Positions 49,218 to 58,076 are shown, counted from the first letter of the stretch. The stretch is DNA of 64,000 nucleotides from Streptomyces sp. TRM70350 (GCF_019219825.1 NZ_JAHUXH010000001.1:62001-126000); one strand, 5' to 3'. Notes: generated by a model from the letters alone, not told the origin. A program made the numbers and translations.

Positions 49218-49844
49218 TCACCCGGCCGACCACTGCCGAACCCGCCGCCACAAACCCGGCATCGCACTGATGACCAGCGTCAGCGCCACCACTGCCACCA
49301 CCCCCTCCCACGGCTCGGGAAACAGCGACCCACCGAGAATCCCGATCAACTGATACGTCACCGCCCAGGCCAGACACGCGGGCAGATTGCCGCGGGTGAA
49401 ACGCCGCAACGGCCACTGCGCCAGCAGGCAGGCCAGCATCACCGGCAGTCGGCCCGCCGGCACCAGCCGGGACAGCACCAGCACGGCGACCCCGTGCGCG
49501 GCGAGCTTCTCCTGCGCCCGCGCCAGCCGGTCCTCCGGCGCCCGCGCGCGGATCGCCGCCAGCCAGCGCGAGCCGTTCTTCGAGTCCAGGCCGCGCCGCC
49601 CCAGCCAGTACAGCGCGCCGTCGCCGAGGAACGCCGCCAGCGACGCCGTCACGAACACCAGTGCCAGCGAGAACGGCGCCGTCTGGTGAAAGGCGACCAC
49701 CGCCGCCGAACTCACCAGCGCCCCCGTCGGCACGACCGGCACCAGCGCCCCGATCAGCACCAGCAGGAACAGCGACGGATAGCCGATCGCCTGCTGCGTG
49801 GACTCCGCCGGTATGGGCGTCGTGGCGGCCGCGAGCCAGCTCAC
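49218..49844 (-). CDS. DedA/VTT-domain membrane protein
   Basis: 208 residues from GTG 49844, overlapping the stop of the upstream MBL gene (GTGA). Hydrophobic helices are separated by the VTT-type re-entrant segment: 'LFLLVLIGALVPVVPTGALV', 'ASLAAFLGDGALYWLGRRG' and 'AAHGVAVLVLSRLVPAGRLP' (the LSRLVPAGR motif is diagnostic). DedA proteins flip undecaprenyl phosphate or phospholipids. Translationally coupled with the preceding metallo-hydrolase. Confidence 0.9.
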   Translation of the reverse strand: MSWLAAATTPIPAESTQQAIGYPSLFLLVLIGALVPVVPTGALVSSAAVVAFHQTAPFSLALVFVTASLAAFLGDGALYWLGRRGLDSKNGSRWLAAIRARAPEDRLARAQEKLAAHGVAVLVLSRLVPAGRLPVMLACLLAQWPLRRFTRGNLPACLAWAVTYQLIGILGGSLFPEPWEGVVAVVALTLVISAMPGLWRRVRQWSAG

Positions 49845-50614
49845 CGGGCGACCTCCGGGCGCACTCTCTCCCCGTGCCGGAGCAGATGTACCGCCACCTG
49901 CGGCGCCCGTCGCGCCGCGAGGCGCACGAACTCGTCGCCGGGCGCGTGGAACTCGTGCGGGCGTACGGCGTCCATGCCGATCGGCCAGTACGTGCCGAAG
50001 TGCACCGGCACCGCGCTGCGCGGCGCCAGCCGGGCCAGCGCCTCGGCGGCCAGCGCCGGGTCCAGGTGCCCGTGGCCGAGGTACGGCCCCCAGCCGCCGA
50101 CCGGCAGCAGCGCCACGTCGACCGGCCCGACCTCCGCCGCCATCGTGTCGAACAGCCCGGTGTCCCCGGCGAAGTAGGTGCGGGCCTCGCCCTCGATGAC
50201 ATAGCCGAGGGCGGGACAGCGGTGCGGGCCGATCGGCAGCCGCCGTCCGTCGTGCCGCGCGGGCACGGCCCGTACGGTCAGACCGGCCACCCGGGTGGCG
50301 TCACCGGGCGCCATCTCGGTCAGGCGCAGATGGGTGAGCCGGCGCAGCGCCGGTACCGCCCGGGGTGCGCCCCGGGGTACGAGCAGGCGCGTGCCGGGCG
50401 CGAGCCGGGCCAGCGACGGCACATGGAGGTGGTCGGCATGCAGGTGGGAGACCAGGGCGACGTCCGCGCGCCACGCGTCGTGCGGGGGGAGCGCGCCGCG
50501 GCGGCGGCGCAGATGGGCGAGCCTGCGGGCGAACAGGGGATCGGTGAGCGCGCGTATGTTCGAGTCCGTGATCGTGCAGGTGGCGTGCCCCCACCAGGTG
50601 ATCTCCACCGGCAC
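49841..50614 (-). CDS. MBL-fold metallo-hydrolase (second copy)
   Basis: 257 residues from GTG 50614, with AAGGAGG 7 bases upstream. 'VEITWWGHATCTITDSNIRA' start, zinc motif 'VALVSHLHADHLHVP' (HxHxDH), 'RTYFAGDTGLFDTMAAEVGP' and 'AVPVHFGTYWPIGM'. It is the same subgroup as the enzyme at 48054 but without the long N-terminus. The upstream in-frame start has no ribosome site. It forms an operon with DedA. Confidence 0.92.
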   Translation of the reverse strand: MPVEITWWGHATCTITDSNIRALTDPLFARRLAHLRRRRGALPPHDAWRADVALVSHLHADHLHVPSLARLAPGTRLLVPRGAPRAVPALRRLTHLRLTEMAPGDATRVAGLTVRAVPARHDGRRLPIGPHRCPALGYVIEGEARTYFAGDTGLFDTMAAEVGPVDVALLPVGGWGPYLGHGHLDPALAAEALARLAPRSAVPVHFGTYWPIGMDAVRPHEFHAPGDEFVRLAARRAPQVAVHLLRHGERVRPEVAR

Positions 50615-50697
50615 CTCTTTGCCTCCTTCGCGCCGCTCCCCGAAGCCTACGGGCAGGAGTAGGGTCGGCGGCGAAACCCGGAGGTGAAGGGGGCGCC

Positions 50698-51099
50698 ATG
50701 GGAGCACTGCGCGTCACGGCGATCGCCAGTCTCACGCCGCTTGCGGAACTGGACGCGGACCCCTTCCTGGTCGACTCCCGCAGCCAGCACGCGATGTGCG
50801 CGCGGTGGGCCGCGGAACGGGGGTACGTCGTCGCCCGGCAGTTACTGGTGTGCGGGCTGCGCCCCGACCACTGCGCCCTGTGGGACGGCGTACGGCCAGG
50901 GCGGGACGTCTTCGTGGCGCCGAGCCGCCGCGTGCTGGAGAGCGCGCTGTCGGACGTCGAGGAGTTCACCGCGGAGTGCGCCCGGCGGGGCGTGCGGGTG
51001 GAGACGGTGGGGCGGGCCGAGCCGTCGTACGACGCGCAGATGAAGGCACGGGTCCATCGGCGGCTGTCGATGCCGACGGCCGGGTACGACGGGCGCTGA
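50698..51099 (+). CDS. Resolvase-fold-like small protein with a TTA codon
   Basis: 133 residues from ATG 50698, preceded by GGAGG and a TAGGGT -10-like element. The layout resembles the serine-recombinase N-terminal domain: 'VDSRSQHAMCARWAAERGYV' (as in S-x-x-x-Q...A...G) and 'GRDVFVAPSRRVLESALSDV' (as in G-D-x-L-V-V-x-x-x-x-R). The C-terminal end has 'EFTAECARRGVRVETV'. The catalytic Ser context Y-x-R-V-S is missing and no DNA-binding domain follows. Leu49 is encoded by TTA (50842-50844), so bldA dependence is predicted. Function unknown. Confidence 0.7.
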   Translation: MGALRVTAIASLTPLAELDADPFLVDSRSQHAMCARWAAERGYVVARQLLVCGLRPDHCALWDGVRPGRDVFVAPSRRVLESALSDVEEFTAECARRGVRVETVGRAEPSYDAQMKARVHRRLSMPTAGYDGR

Positions 51100-51187
51100 C
51101 GGTTCGTCGCATCCGGGCACCCATCGGTTCCGGCACGCGTTGTGACAATCTGGACGACGCAGGCCTGCTCCGGCGGCGGGCCGGGAC

Positions 51188-53290
51188 GTGAGGTGTGCGG
51201 GGGTGCTCGGAGGGCGTTGGCGGCGGGTCGTCAGCCAGGTGGGGCGGAGCGTCGCGGTGTGGGCCGTCAGCACGGTCACCATGCTCGTGCTCGCCGGGAT
51301 CCTGCCCGACTTCCAGTTGCAGAGCGCCGACGGCGACAGCGCCACCACCATCGCCGTGACCGCCGCGTTCGCGGCCGGTGCCTTCGGCCTGCTGTCCGCC
51401 GTGGTCTGGCCGCTGCTCGTACGGCTCCTGCTGCTCGTTCCCGCGCTCGTGCTCGGGCTGCTGGTGTTCTTCCTCAACGGCGCGCTGCTCCTCGTCGCAC
51501 TGCGCCTGAACCCCGCCGAACGCGGCGCGGTCGAGCCGGAGACCGCGGTGGTGGTCGCCGCCGCGATGTCCGCCGTCGCCTCCGCCACCGGCGCCGCCCT
51601 CGCCGTCCGCGACGACGACGCCTACCGGCGCCGCCTGTACCGCCTCGCCGACCGGCGCCACCGCGCCCTGCCACCCGGCCCCGTCACGCCCGGCACCGTC
51701 TTCGTCCAGCTCGACGGCGTCGGGCACGACGTGCTGACGGCGGCCGTCGGCAAGGGGCTGATGCCGACCGTCGCCCGCTGGCTCGGCTACGCAACCGCCG
51801 ACGGCCCCGGCCGCCCCACCCACCGCCTCACCCCCTGGCGCACCGACTGGTCCAGCCAGACCGGCGCCAGCCAGCTCGGCATTCTGCACGGCAGCACGTT
51901 CGACGTCCCCGCCTTCCGCTGGTACGAGAAGGACACCCAGGAGGTGATGGTCAGCAACCGGCCGACCAGCGCCGCCGAACTCCAGCGCCGCGCCGTCGAA
52001 CGCACCGGCGACGGCGGACTGCTCACCGTCGACGGCGCCAGCCGCGGCAACCTGTTCAGCGGCGGCGCCGACGAACAGGCCCTCGTGCTGTCCATCGCCA
52101 CCCGCCGCCGCAGCCGTGAGAACCGCTCCCGCGCGGGCTACTTCGCCTACTTCTCCGACCCGGCCAACGCCGTGCGCACCGCCCTGTCCTTCGTCGCCGA
52201 GGTCGGCCGCGAGATCTGCCAGTCCACCCGGGCCCGCCTGCACAAGGTCCGTCCGCGTGTCTCCCGCGGCGGCCTCTACCCGTTCGTCCGCGCCTTCGCG
52301 ACCGTCGTCGAACGGGACGTCGTCGTCGCCGCGGTGATGGGCGACCTGCTCGCCGGGCGCACCGCCGTCTACGCCGACCTGGTCGCGTACGACGAGGTGG
52401 CGCACCACTCCGGGCCGACGAGCCGGGACGCCGAGAAGGTCCTCGAACGCCTCGACCGGGCGCTCGCGCTGATCGAGAAGGTCGCCGAGCACGCTCCCCG
52501 CCCGTACCGGATCGTCGTCCTGTCCGACCACGGCCAAAGCCCCGGCGAGACGTTCCGCGCCCGTTACGGCCTCACCCTCGGCGACCTGGTCCGGGCCGGC
52601 TGCGGGCTGCCCGTGCCACGCCGGGCCCGCCGCACCCGCAGCGGCGCCGAGGCCCGCGCGGCCGTCCGGGCCGCCCTGCACAGGCCGGTGGAGGAGGAGC
52701 ACGAGCAGCGCCGCCCCGCGCGCCGCTCGGAGCCGATCGTGCTGGCCTCCGGCAATCTGGGCCTGATCTCCTTCCCGGACGTGCCCCACCGGATGAGCAG
52801 AGAGGAGATCGACGCCCGCCACCCTGCGCTGCTGCCGACCCTCGCCAACCACCCCGGCATCGGCTTCCTGCTCGTGCGCAGCGAGGAGCACGGCGGGGTG
52901 GTGCTCGGCGCGAACGGCGCCGAGGTCCCGGTCGACGAGCTCGACGACGAACACCCCGGGCCGCTCGCCGGGTTAGGGCCCGGTGCCGCCCGGGCCGTGC
53001 GCCGGACGCACTCCTTTCCGCACACCGCCGACATCATGGTCAACTCCTTCCACGACCCCGCCGACGGCGAAGTCCTCGCCTTCGAGGAGCAGATCGGCTC
53101 GCACGGCGGACTCGGCGGCGCCCAGGCCAAACCGTTCCTGCTGTCGCCGCTGGCCTGCTCCGCGCCCGTGGACGAGGGGGAGGAACTGGTGGGCGCCGAG
53201 CAGGTGCACCGCGTGCTGCGCCGCTGGCTGCGTGAGACGGCGGGGCCGCAGGTGCCGATCGAGGCGGAGCCGGAGGAGCGGGCGGCCTGA
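51188..53290 (+). CDS. Membrane-anchored alkaline-phosphatase-superfamily phosphodiesterase
   Basis: 700 residues from GTG 51188. The first ~135 residues hold about four hydrophobic helices in a holin-like arrangement ('AVWAVSTVTMLVLAGILPDF', 'GLLSAVVWPLLVRLLLLVPA'). Then comes a nucleotide pyrophosphatase/phosphodiesterase domain: 'VFVQLDGVGHDVLT' (metal Asp), 'SSQTGASQLGILHGST' (nucleophile region), 'ADLVAYDEVAHHSGP', 'RIVVLSDHGQSPGE' (metal Asp/His) and 'FEEQIGSHGGLGGAQ'. It may cleave a phosphodiester at the membrane. Codon 596 is TTA (52973-52975), so translation should need the bldA tRNA. The first codons are weakly supported; GTG 51203 is an alternative. Confidence 0.85.
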   Translation: MRCAGVLGGRWRRVVSQVGRSVAVWAVSTVTMLVLAGILPDFQLQSADGDSATTIAVTAAFAAGAFGLLSAVVWPLLVRLLLLVPALVLGLLVFFLNGALLLVALRLNPAERGAVEPETAVVVAAAMSAVASATGAALAVRDDDAYRRRLYRLADRRHRALPPGPVTPGTVFVQLDGVGHDVLTAAVGKGLMPTVARWLGYATADGPGRPTHRLTPWRTDWSSQTGASQLGILHGSTFDVPAFRWYEKDTQEVMVSNRPTSAAELQRRAVERTGDGGLLTVDGASRGNLFSGGADEQALVLSIATRRRSRENRSRAGYFAYFSDPANAVRTALSFVAEVGREICQSTRARLHKVRPRVSRGGLYPFVRAFATVVERDVVVAAVMGDLLAGRTAVYADLVAYDEVAHHSGPTSRDAEKVLERLDRALALIEKVAEHAPRPYRIVVLSDHGQSPGETFRARYGLTLGDLVRAGCGLPVPRRARRTRSGAEARAAVRAALHRPVEEEHEQRRPARRSEPIVLASGNLGLISFPDVPHRMSREEIDARHPALLPTLANHPGIGFLLVRSEEHGGVVLGANGAEVPVDELDDEHPGPLAGLGPGAARAVRRTHSFPHTADIMVNSFHDPADGEVLAFEEQIGSHGGLGGAQAKPFLLSPLACSAPVDEGEELVGAEQVHRVLRRWLRETAGPQVPIEAEPEERAA

Positions 53291-53332
53291 GAATCGGCTG
53301 CGCCGCCGCAGTCGTACTGAACCCCTGCTTTG

Positions 53333-53690
53333 CAGGCTGCCGTCACCGTCACACCCGCCCGCATACCCGAACTGCTGCTCGGTCTCGCGACCGTGCGGCC
53401 GGTGCGGGAGTTCGCGCGAGTCGCTGGGTCTGCAGTGCGTGGGCCTGCTCGGTACGCAGCCGGCGCCCGAGGACCTGATCGGCGTGCCGCAATCCGCGAC
53501 GGACGGTCGGTGTTCTGCCCACCGGAGGCGATCGCCCGCGACGAGCCGTACTGCCTGTTCCTGACGAGCTGAACGCGGCCACACCGGATGCGCAGAAGGC
53601 GTTCTACTCGCTGATCCTGGACCGCCGGACCGGCCCCGAAGGACGGGCTGGTGTGGGCGGCCAACAACGGGATCCACCCGTGGATCCTGG
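53333..53690 (+). pseudogene. Degenerate MoxR-like AAA ATPase gene
   Basis: Reading frames joined by hand give 'AAVTVTPARIPELLLGLATV', then a gap where the Walker A region should be. Then 'ESLGLQCVGLLGTQPAPEDL' continues after a +1 shift, 'IRDGRSVFCPPEAIARDEPY' in a third frame, and 'DELNAATPDAQKAFYSLILD' after loss of one base in the Walker B site (LFLDELN expected, CTGACGAG seen). All pieces fit a MoxR-type ATPase in the right order. With Walker A gone and at least three frameshifts, the gene cannot work. Confidence 0.65.
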
Positions 53691-54027
53691 ACCACCTCAC
53701 CGACCGGCCCGATCACTCGTACGCCGACGCCCGTGACGTACCGGCCGCGCGGGTCGTCCTCTGCGACGCGGTCGCACACGACGCGGGCCATCTGCCCGTC
53801 ACCGGGATCGCCGGGAGGGTACGGGTGCACGGGCGCGGCGGTACGGTCCTGCAGCCCGGATCGATCTGCTGCACCGGGCGGAGGACTTCCCGCCGGGCGC
53901 GCCGGTGCTGGTGATCACCGACGGCTGGTGCGAGGCACTGCGAGTGCGGCGCGAGCACGCGTATCTGATTCCCCAAGGCGCCCGGCTCCCGTTCATCGCG
54001 CGTGGACCGGTGTTCCGCGTGCGGTGA
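53640..54027 (+). pseudogene. 3' remnant of a VWA-like (DUF2201-type) gene
   Basis: From ~53650 one frame reads 'VWAANNGIHPWILDHLTDRP', 'VVLCDAVAHDAGHLPVTGIA' and 'VRVHGRGGTVLQPG'. After a 1-base loss at ~53862 it continues 'LLHRAEDFPPGAPVLVITDG' to 'LPFIARGPVFRVR' and TGA (54025-54027). The GRGGT and VITDG elements match a VWA/MIDAS fold with its 'L-x-x-T-D-G' strand. In actinobacteria this family is encoded directly after a MoxR ATPase, as here. The N-terminal two thirds are missing and the remnant is fused to the ATPase wreck. Confidence 0.6.
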
Positions 54028-54101
54028 GCCGGAATGTGATCGGATAGGGGCCGAGAACCCCGGAGACGGGGTCGCATCCAGAGCATGCGAAAGGAACAAC
54101 C

Positions 54102-54527
54102 GTGGCAACCACGCGCTCCGCACACACCGTCTGGGAAGGCAACCTGCTCGAGGGCAGCGGCGTCGTCACCTTCGACTCCTCCGGCATCGGCCAGCAGCCG
54201 GTGTCATGGCCGTCGCGCGCCGAGCAGGCCAACGGCAAGACCAGCCCCGAGGAGCTGATCGCCGCCGCCCACTCCAGCTGCTTCTCCATGGCGCTGTCGC
54301 ACGGTCTGACCGGCGCCGGCAACCCGCCCACCAAGCTCGTCACCTCGGCCGACGTGACGTTCCAGCCCGGTGAGGGCATCACCGGCATCCACCTCACCGT
54401 CGAGGGCACGGTTCCCGGCCTGGACAACGACGCGTTCGTCGCCGCCGCCGAGGACGCCAAGGCGAACTGCCCGGTCAGCCAGGCCCTGAAGGCCGTCCCG
54501 ATCACCTTGTCGGCGAAGCTCGCCTAG
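54102..54527 (+). CDS. OsmC-family peroxiredoxin
   Basis: 141 residues from GTG 54102, with AAAGGA upstream. The OsmC layout is complete: 'AHTVWEGNLLEGSGVVTFDS' start, first Cys in 'AAAHSSCFSMALSHGL' (Cys60) and second Cys in 'DAKANCPVSQAL' (Cys123), with 'KTSPEELIAAA' giving the family Glu. It reduces organic hydroperoxides via the two cysteines. It starts 75 bp after the VWA remnant. Confidence 0.95.
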   Translation: MATTRSAHTVWEGNLLEGSGVVTFDSSGIGQQPVSWPSRAEQANGKTSPEELIAAAHSSCFSMALSHGLTGAGNPPTKLVTSADVTFQPGEGITGIHLTVEGTVPGLDNDAFVAAAEDAKANCPVSQALKAVPITLSAKLA

Positions 54528-54612
54528 GCGCTCCGCTGGGGTGCGGCGATGAAAGTGCCGCCCAGGGCCCGTCTCTGGTCCGCCGCACCCCTTCCGCCCG
54601 GCAGCCTCCACG

Positions 54613-54637
54613 GACTGATCGGGCCCTGCCCGGGTAT
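54613..54637 (+). promoter_or_regulatory. SigB-type motif GACT-N15-GGGTAT upstream of dnaK paralogue
   Basis: GACT (54613-54616), 15 bp, GGGTAT (54632-54637) fits GNNT-N14-16-GGGTA(C/T). The predicted start is ~84 bp before the DnaK ATG and upstream of the HAIR-like site, so stress sigma and heat-shock repressor control could be layered. Confidence 0.4.
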
Positions 54638-54660
54638 GTACCTGAATGACCAAGGGCCCC

Positions 54661-54681
54661 ATTGACAAGAGCCCACTCAAG
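54661..54681. promoter_or_regulatory. HspR HAIR-like element ATTGACA-N7-ACTCAAG
   Basis: The right half ACTCAAG (54675-54681) is identical to the HAIR consensus CTTGAGT-N7-ACTCAAG. The left half ATTGACA, at the exact 7-bp spacing, matches 4 of 7 positions and doubles as a -35-like TTGACA. It lies 46-66 bp before the ATG. HspR represses dnaK operons in Streptomyces, so control of this paralogue is a reasonable inference. Confidence 0.5.
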
Positions 54682-54726
54682 TTTTGTGCTGGACATCGAG
54701 AGGCTCCCTGGCGGAAGGGGACAGCG

Positions 54727-56592
54727 ATGGCACGCGCGGTCGGTATCGATCTCGGGACCACGAACTCGGTGGTGGCCGTCCTGGAGGGCGGCGAACCCAC
54801 GGTCGTCGCCAACGCGGAGGGGGCCAGGACCACACCATCGGTCGTGGCCTTCGCCAAGAACGGCGAGGTACTCGTCGGCGAGGTCGCCAAACGGCAGGCC
54901 GTGACGAACGTCGAGCGCACCGCGCGCTCCGTCAAGCGGCACATGGGCGACCCGAACTGGCGGTTCCCCGAGGAGGGCTCCATCGACGGCACCCGCTACC
55001 GGGCCCAGGAGCTGTCGGCACGGGTGCTGCAGAAGCTGAAGCGGGACGCCGAGGCCTATCTCGGCGAGGACGTCACGGACGCGGTGATCACCGTGCCCGC
55101 CTACTTCGACGACGCCCAGCGGCAGGCGACGAAGGAGGCCGGGGAGATCGCGGGCCTGAAGGTGCTGCGGATCATCAACGAGCCCACCGCCGCCGCCCTC
55201 GCCTACGGCCTCGACCGGGGTGAGGAGCAGACCGTCCTCGTCTTCGACCTCGGCGGCGGCACCTTCGACGTCTCGCTCCTGGAAATCGGCGACGGCGTGA
55301 TCGAGGTGAAGGCCACCAACGGCGACACCCACCTGGGCGGCGACGACTGGGACCAGCGGATCGTCGAGTACCTCGTCAAGCGCTTCAAGGGGCAGTACGG
55401 CATCGATCTCGGCAACGACAAGATGGCGCTCCAGCGGCTCCGCGAGGGCGCCGAGAAGGCCAAGATCGAGCTGTCCAGCTCGTCGGAGACGTCGATCAAC
55501 CTGCCGTACATCACCGCCTCCGCCGAAGGCCCCCTGCACCTGGAGGAGAAGCTCACCCGCGCCCAGTTCCAGGAGCTCACCGCCGACCTCCTCGACCGCT
55601 GCAAGACCCCCTTCCACCAGGCGGTCAAGGACGCCGGCATCAAGCTCTCCGCGATCGACCACGTCATCCTCGTCGGCGGCTCCACCCGGATGCCCGCCGT
55701 CACCGACCTCGTCAAGGAACTCACCGGCAAGGACCCGCACAAGGGCGTCAACCCGGACGAGGTGGTCGCCGTGGGCGCCGCCCTGCAGGCCGGCGTCATC
55801 CGCGGCGACGTCAAGGACGTGCTGCTCCTCGACGTGACCCCGCTGTCCCTGGGCATCGAGACCAAGGGCGGCATCATGACGAAGCTCATCGAACGCAACA
55901 CCACGATCCCGACCCGGCGTTCGGAGATCTTCACCACCGCCACCGACAACCAGCCCTCGGTCGGCATCCAGGTCTACCAGGGCGAACGCGAGATCGCCGC
56001 GTACAACAAGAAGCTCGGCACCTTCGACCTCACCGGCCTGCCGCCCGCACCGCGGGGCGTGCCGCAGATCGAGGTGGCGTTCGACATCGACGCCAACGGG
56101 ATCATGCACGTCTCCGCGAAGGACCTGGCCACGGGCCGCGAACAGAAGATGACGGTGACCGGCGGCTCGGCCCTGCCGAAGGAGGACATCGACCGCATGA
56201 TGCGGGAGGCCGAGCAGTACGCCGAGGAGGACCGCAAACGCCGCGAGGCCGCCGAGACCCGCAACCAGGCCGAGCAACTCGTCTACCAGACGGAGAAGTT
56301 CCTCCGCGAGAACGAGGAGCGCGTCCCGGCCGACACCAAGTCGGAGGTCGAGTCGGCGATCACGGACCTCAAGCAGTCGCTGGAGCGCAACGCCGAGACC
56401 AGCGAACTGCGCACCGGCGTCGAGAAACTCGCCACCGTCAGCCAGAAGATGGGCCAGGCCATGTACGCGCAGGCCCAGCAGCCCCCGACGGAGGGAACCA
56501 CCGGGGAGCGCACCGCACCGCAGGACGAGGAGGGCGTGGTCGACGCGGAGATCGTCGACGACGAGAAGGACACCAAGGGCGGGGCGGCGTAG
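54727..56592 (+). CDS. Hsp70 chaperone DnaK (second paralogue)
   Basis: 621 residues from ATG 54727. The nucleotide-binding domain shows '[20 protein letters not shown]', '[20 protein letters not shown]', '[18 protein letters not shown]' and '[14 protein letters not shown]'. The substrate domain follows with '[20 protein letters not shown]', then a helical lid and an acidic end '[12 protein letters not shown]'. It lacks grpE, dnaJ and hspR neighbours, which normally follow the main dnaK, so this is an extra copy. A HAIR-like site and a SigB-type motif lie upstream. Confidence 0.95.
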   Translation: MARAVGIDLGTTNSVVAVLEGGEPTVVANAEGARTTPSVVAFAKNGEVLVGEVAKRQAVTNVERTARSVKRHMGDPNWRFPEEGSIDGTRYRAQELSARVLQKLKRDAEAYLGEDVTDAVITVPAYFDDAQRQATKEAGEIAGLKVLRIINEPTAAALAYGLDRGEEQTVLVFDLGGGTFDVSLLEIGDGVIEVKATNGDTHLGGDDWDQRIVEYLVKRFKGQYGIDLGNDKMALQRLREGAEKAKIELSSSSETSINLPYITASAEGPLHLEEKLTRAQFQELTADLLDRCKTPFHQAVKDAGIKLSAIDHVILVGGSTRMPAVTDLVKELTGKDPHKGVNPDEVVAVGAALQAGVIRGDVKDVLLLDVTPLSLGIETKGGIMTKLIERNTTIPTRRSEIFTTATDNQPSVGIQVYQGEREIAAYNKKLGTFDLTGLPPAPRGVPQIEVAFDIDANGIMHVSAKDLATGREQKMTVTGGSALPKEDIDRMMREAEQYAEEDRKRREAAETRNQAEQLVYQTEKFLRENEERVPADTKSEVESAITDLKQSLERNAETSELRTGVEKLATVSQKMGQAMYAQAQQPPTEGTTGERTAPQDEEGVVDAEIVDDEKDTKGGAA

Positions 56593-56892
56593 ACCCCGCC
56601 CACCGGTCGGGGCTTGCGTTCCGCCTGGCGGCCGGGCCTGCGGGCGCCGCTTGCGCGTCCCGCCTGCCGGTCAGGGCGTGTGGGCCCGCGCCCGCGGCTT
56701 CCGGCTGGCGGTCAGGCCTGGGTGTGCTGCGCGTCCCGCCTGCCGGTCAGGGCGTGTGGGCCCGCGCCCGCAGGTCCCGCCTGGCGGTCGGGGCGTGCGA
56801 GCGTCGCCCTCAGGTCGGGGCTTGTGAGTGATGCTCGCGGGCCCCGCCCACCGATCGAGGCTTGGGGCCACTTCCGCGAGCCCTGCCCACCG
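56593..56892. repeat. Intergenic direct repeats after dnaK paralogue
   Basis: No gene is seen in this ~300-bp stretch. A 44-bp segment starting TGCGCGTCCCGCCTGCCGGT at 56652-56695 recurs without change at 56728-56771 (offset 76 bp). Weaker relatives (CCCGCCTGGCGGTCGGG, GCCCGCCCACCGATCG) decay to about 56890. It has the same character as the repeat patches at 3.3 kb and 37.9 kb. Confidence 0.75.
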
Positions 56893-57088
56893 TCAGAGCT
56901 TGCGGGCCACGCCCGCGTACACCGGTACGATGCCCTCCGCCTGCGTGGCGACATCCTCCGGCTCCGGTCGCCAGCCGTGGACGGGGATGATGCCGGGGCC
57001 GAGCAGTTCGAGGCCGTGGAAGAAGCGCGCGAACTCGGCGAGTGAGCGGGGGAAGAACGGCGTGCCGGCGCGCCGGGTCTCCTCGTCC
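56893..57088 (-). pseudogene. 3' remnant of a DUF574-type SAM methyltransferase gene
   Basis: The minus strand reads 'TPFFPRSLAEFARFFHGLEL', 'LGPGIIPVHGWRPEPEDVAT' and 'VPVYAGVARKL' with TGA at 56895-56893. This is the conserved C-terminus of actinobacterial S-adenosyl methyltransferase (DUF574/PF04672) proteins (R-x-x-x-E-x-x-x-F-F-x-G-L...GGVARK). Upstream the frame meets a stop near 57095, and the SAM-binding half is missing. These genes usually pair with XRE/DUF397 regulators, and an XRE gene is next to it. Confidence 0.65.
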
Positions 57089-57115
57089 TGTGTCAGGGGG
57101 TGCTGAGGGTGTGCG

Positions 57116-57982
57116 TCAGAAGTTCCCGCGGCACTCCCGCAGGATCTTCTTGGTGCGCTGCGCCGACGCGGCGTGCGCGGTCATGTGGTCCAGCACCTCC
57201 AGATGCGCGGAGACCTCGCTGCGGGAGTCGAGGTACAGCGCGCCGGTCAGGTACTCGGTGAAGACCATGTCCGGCAGTTCCGGCTCGGCGAAGCGGAACA
57301 GGCAGAAGGGCGCGTACGTCCCCGGATGCGGGCCCCTGGCGAACTCGGCGACCTGGAGCGTGACCCGGTCGCTCTCGGCGGCCTCCAGCAGCCGGTCCAA
57401 CTGGGCGCCCATGACCTCGGGGCGGGTGCTGACCGGGCGGCGCACGACCGTCTCGTCCATGATCACCCACAGGTGCGGCGGGTTGGGGCGGCGCAGCAGC
57501 TCCTGCCGGGCCATGCGCAGGGAGACGTGCCGTTCGATCATCTCCTGGCCGCCCGACTGCCCGATCGTCCCCGCCTCCAGTACGGCACGGGCGTAGTCCT
57601 CGGTCTGGAGCAGTCCGGGCACGAAGTGCGGCTCGTAGGAACGGATCAGCCGGGCGGCGCCCTCCAGGCTGACGAACAGGCTGAACCAGTCCGGCAGCAC
57701 ATCGCTGAACCGCTGCCACCAGCCCGGCTGGTTCGCCTCCTCGGCCAGCGCGACGAACGCCGCCACCTCGTCCTCGGGGACGCCGTAGGCGGGCAGCAGG
57801 ATCTGCAGGTACGGAATCCTCAGCGTGACCTCGGCCGTCTCCATACGCCGTACGGTCGCCGGGGCCACCCGCAGGACCCGTGCGGCCTGCTCCCGCTTGA
57901 GACCGGCTGCCTCCCGGAGCTCCTGCAGCCGCTTTCCGAGCACCACCTGCCCCACGGTGGGCGCGGCCCGCCGTTCACTCAC
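57116..57982 (-). CDS. XRE-family regulator with DUF5753 ligand domain
   Basis: 288 residues from GTG 57982, with GGGGAGG upstream. The helix-turn-helix is at ~12-65 ('RLQELREAAGLKREQAARVL' and 'VAPATVRRMETAEV'). The DUF5753 domain follows: 'SYEPHFVPGLLQTEDYARAV', 'WVIMDETVVRRPVSTRPEVM' and 'LYLDSRSEVSAHLEVLDHMT'. These are WhiJ-like actinobacterial regulators whose genes often adjoin DUF397 or DUF574 genes; only a DUF574 stub is left here. DUF397 is absent. Confidence 0.9.
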   Translation of the reverse strand: MSERRAAPTVGQVVLGKRLQELREAAGLKREQAARVLRVAPATVRRMETAEVTLRIPYLQILLPAYGVPEDEVAAFVALAEEANQPGWWQRFSDVLPDWFSLFVSLEGAARLIRSYEPHFVPGLLQTEDYARAVLEAGTIGQSGGQEMIERHVSLRMARQELLRRPNPPHLWVIMDETVVRRPVSTRPEVMGAQLDRLLEAAESDRVTLQVAEFARGPHPGTYAPFCLFRFAEPELPDMVFTEYLTGALYLDSRSEVSAHLEVLDHMTAHAASAQRTKKILRECRGNF

Positions 57983-58076
57983 GCCACGCCTCCCCTACGC
58001 GCCGAAAGCACGCGTGCAGTGTGTCATGTTCCGCTTACGGTCTCACGGGTTCGGCGATGCGGCCTGCGCCACTCGA

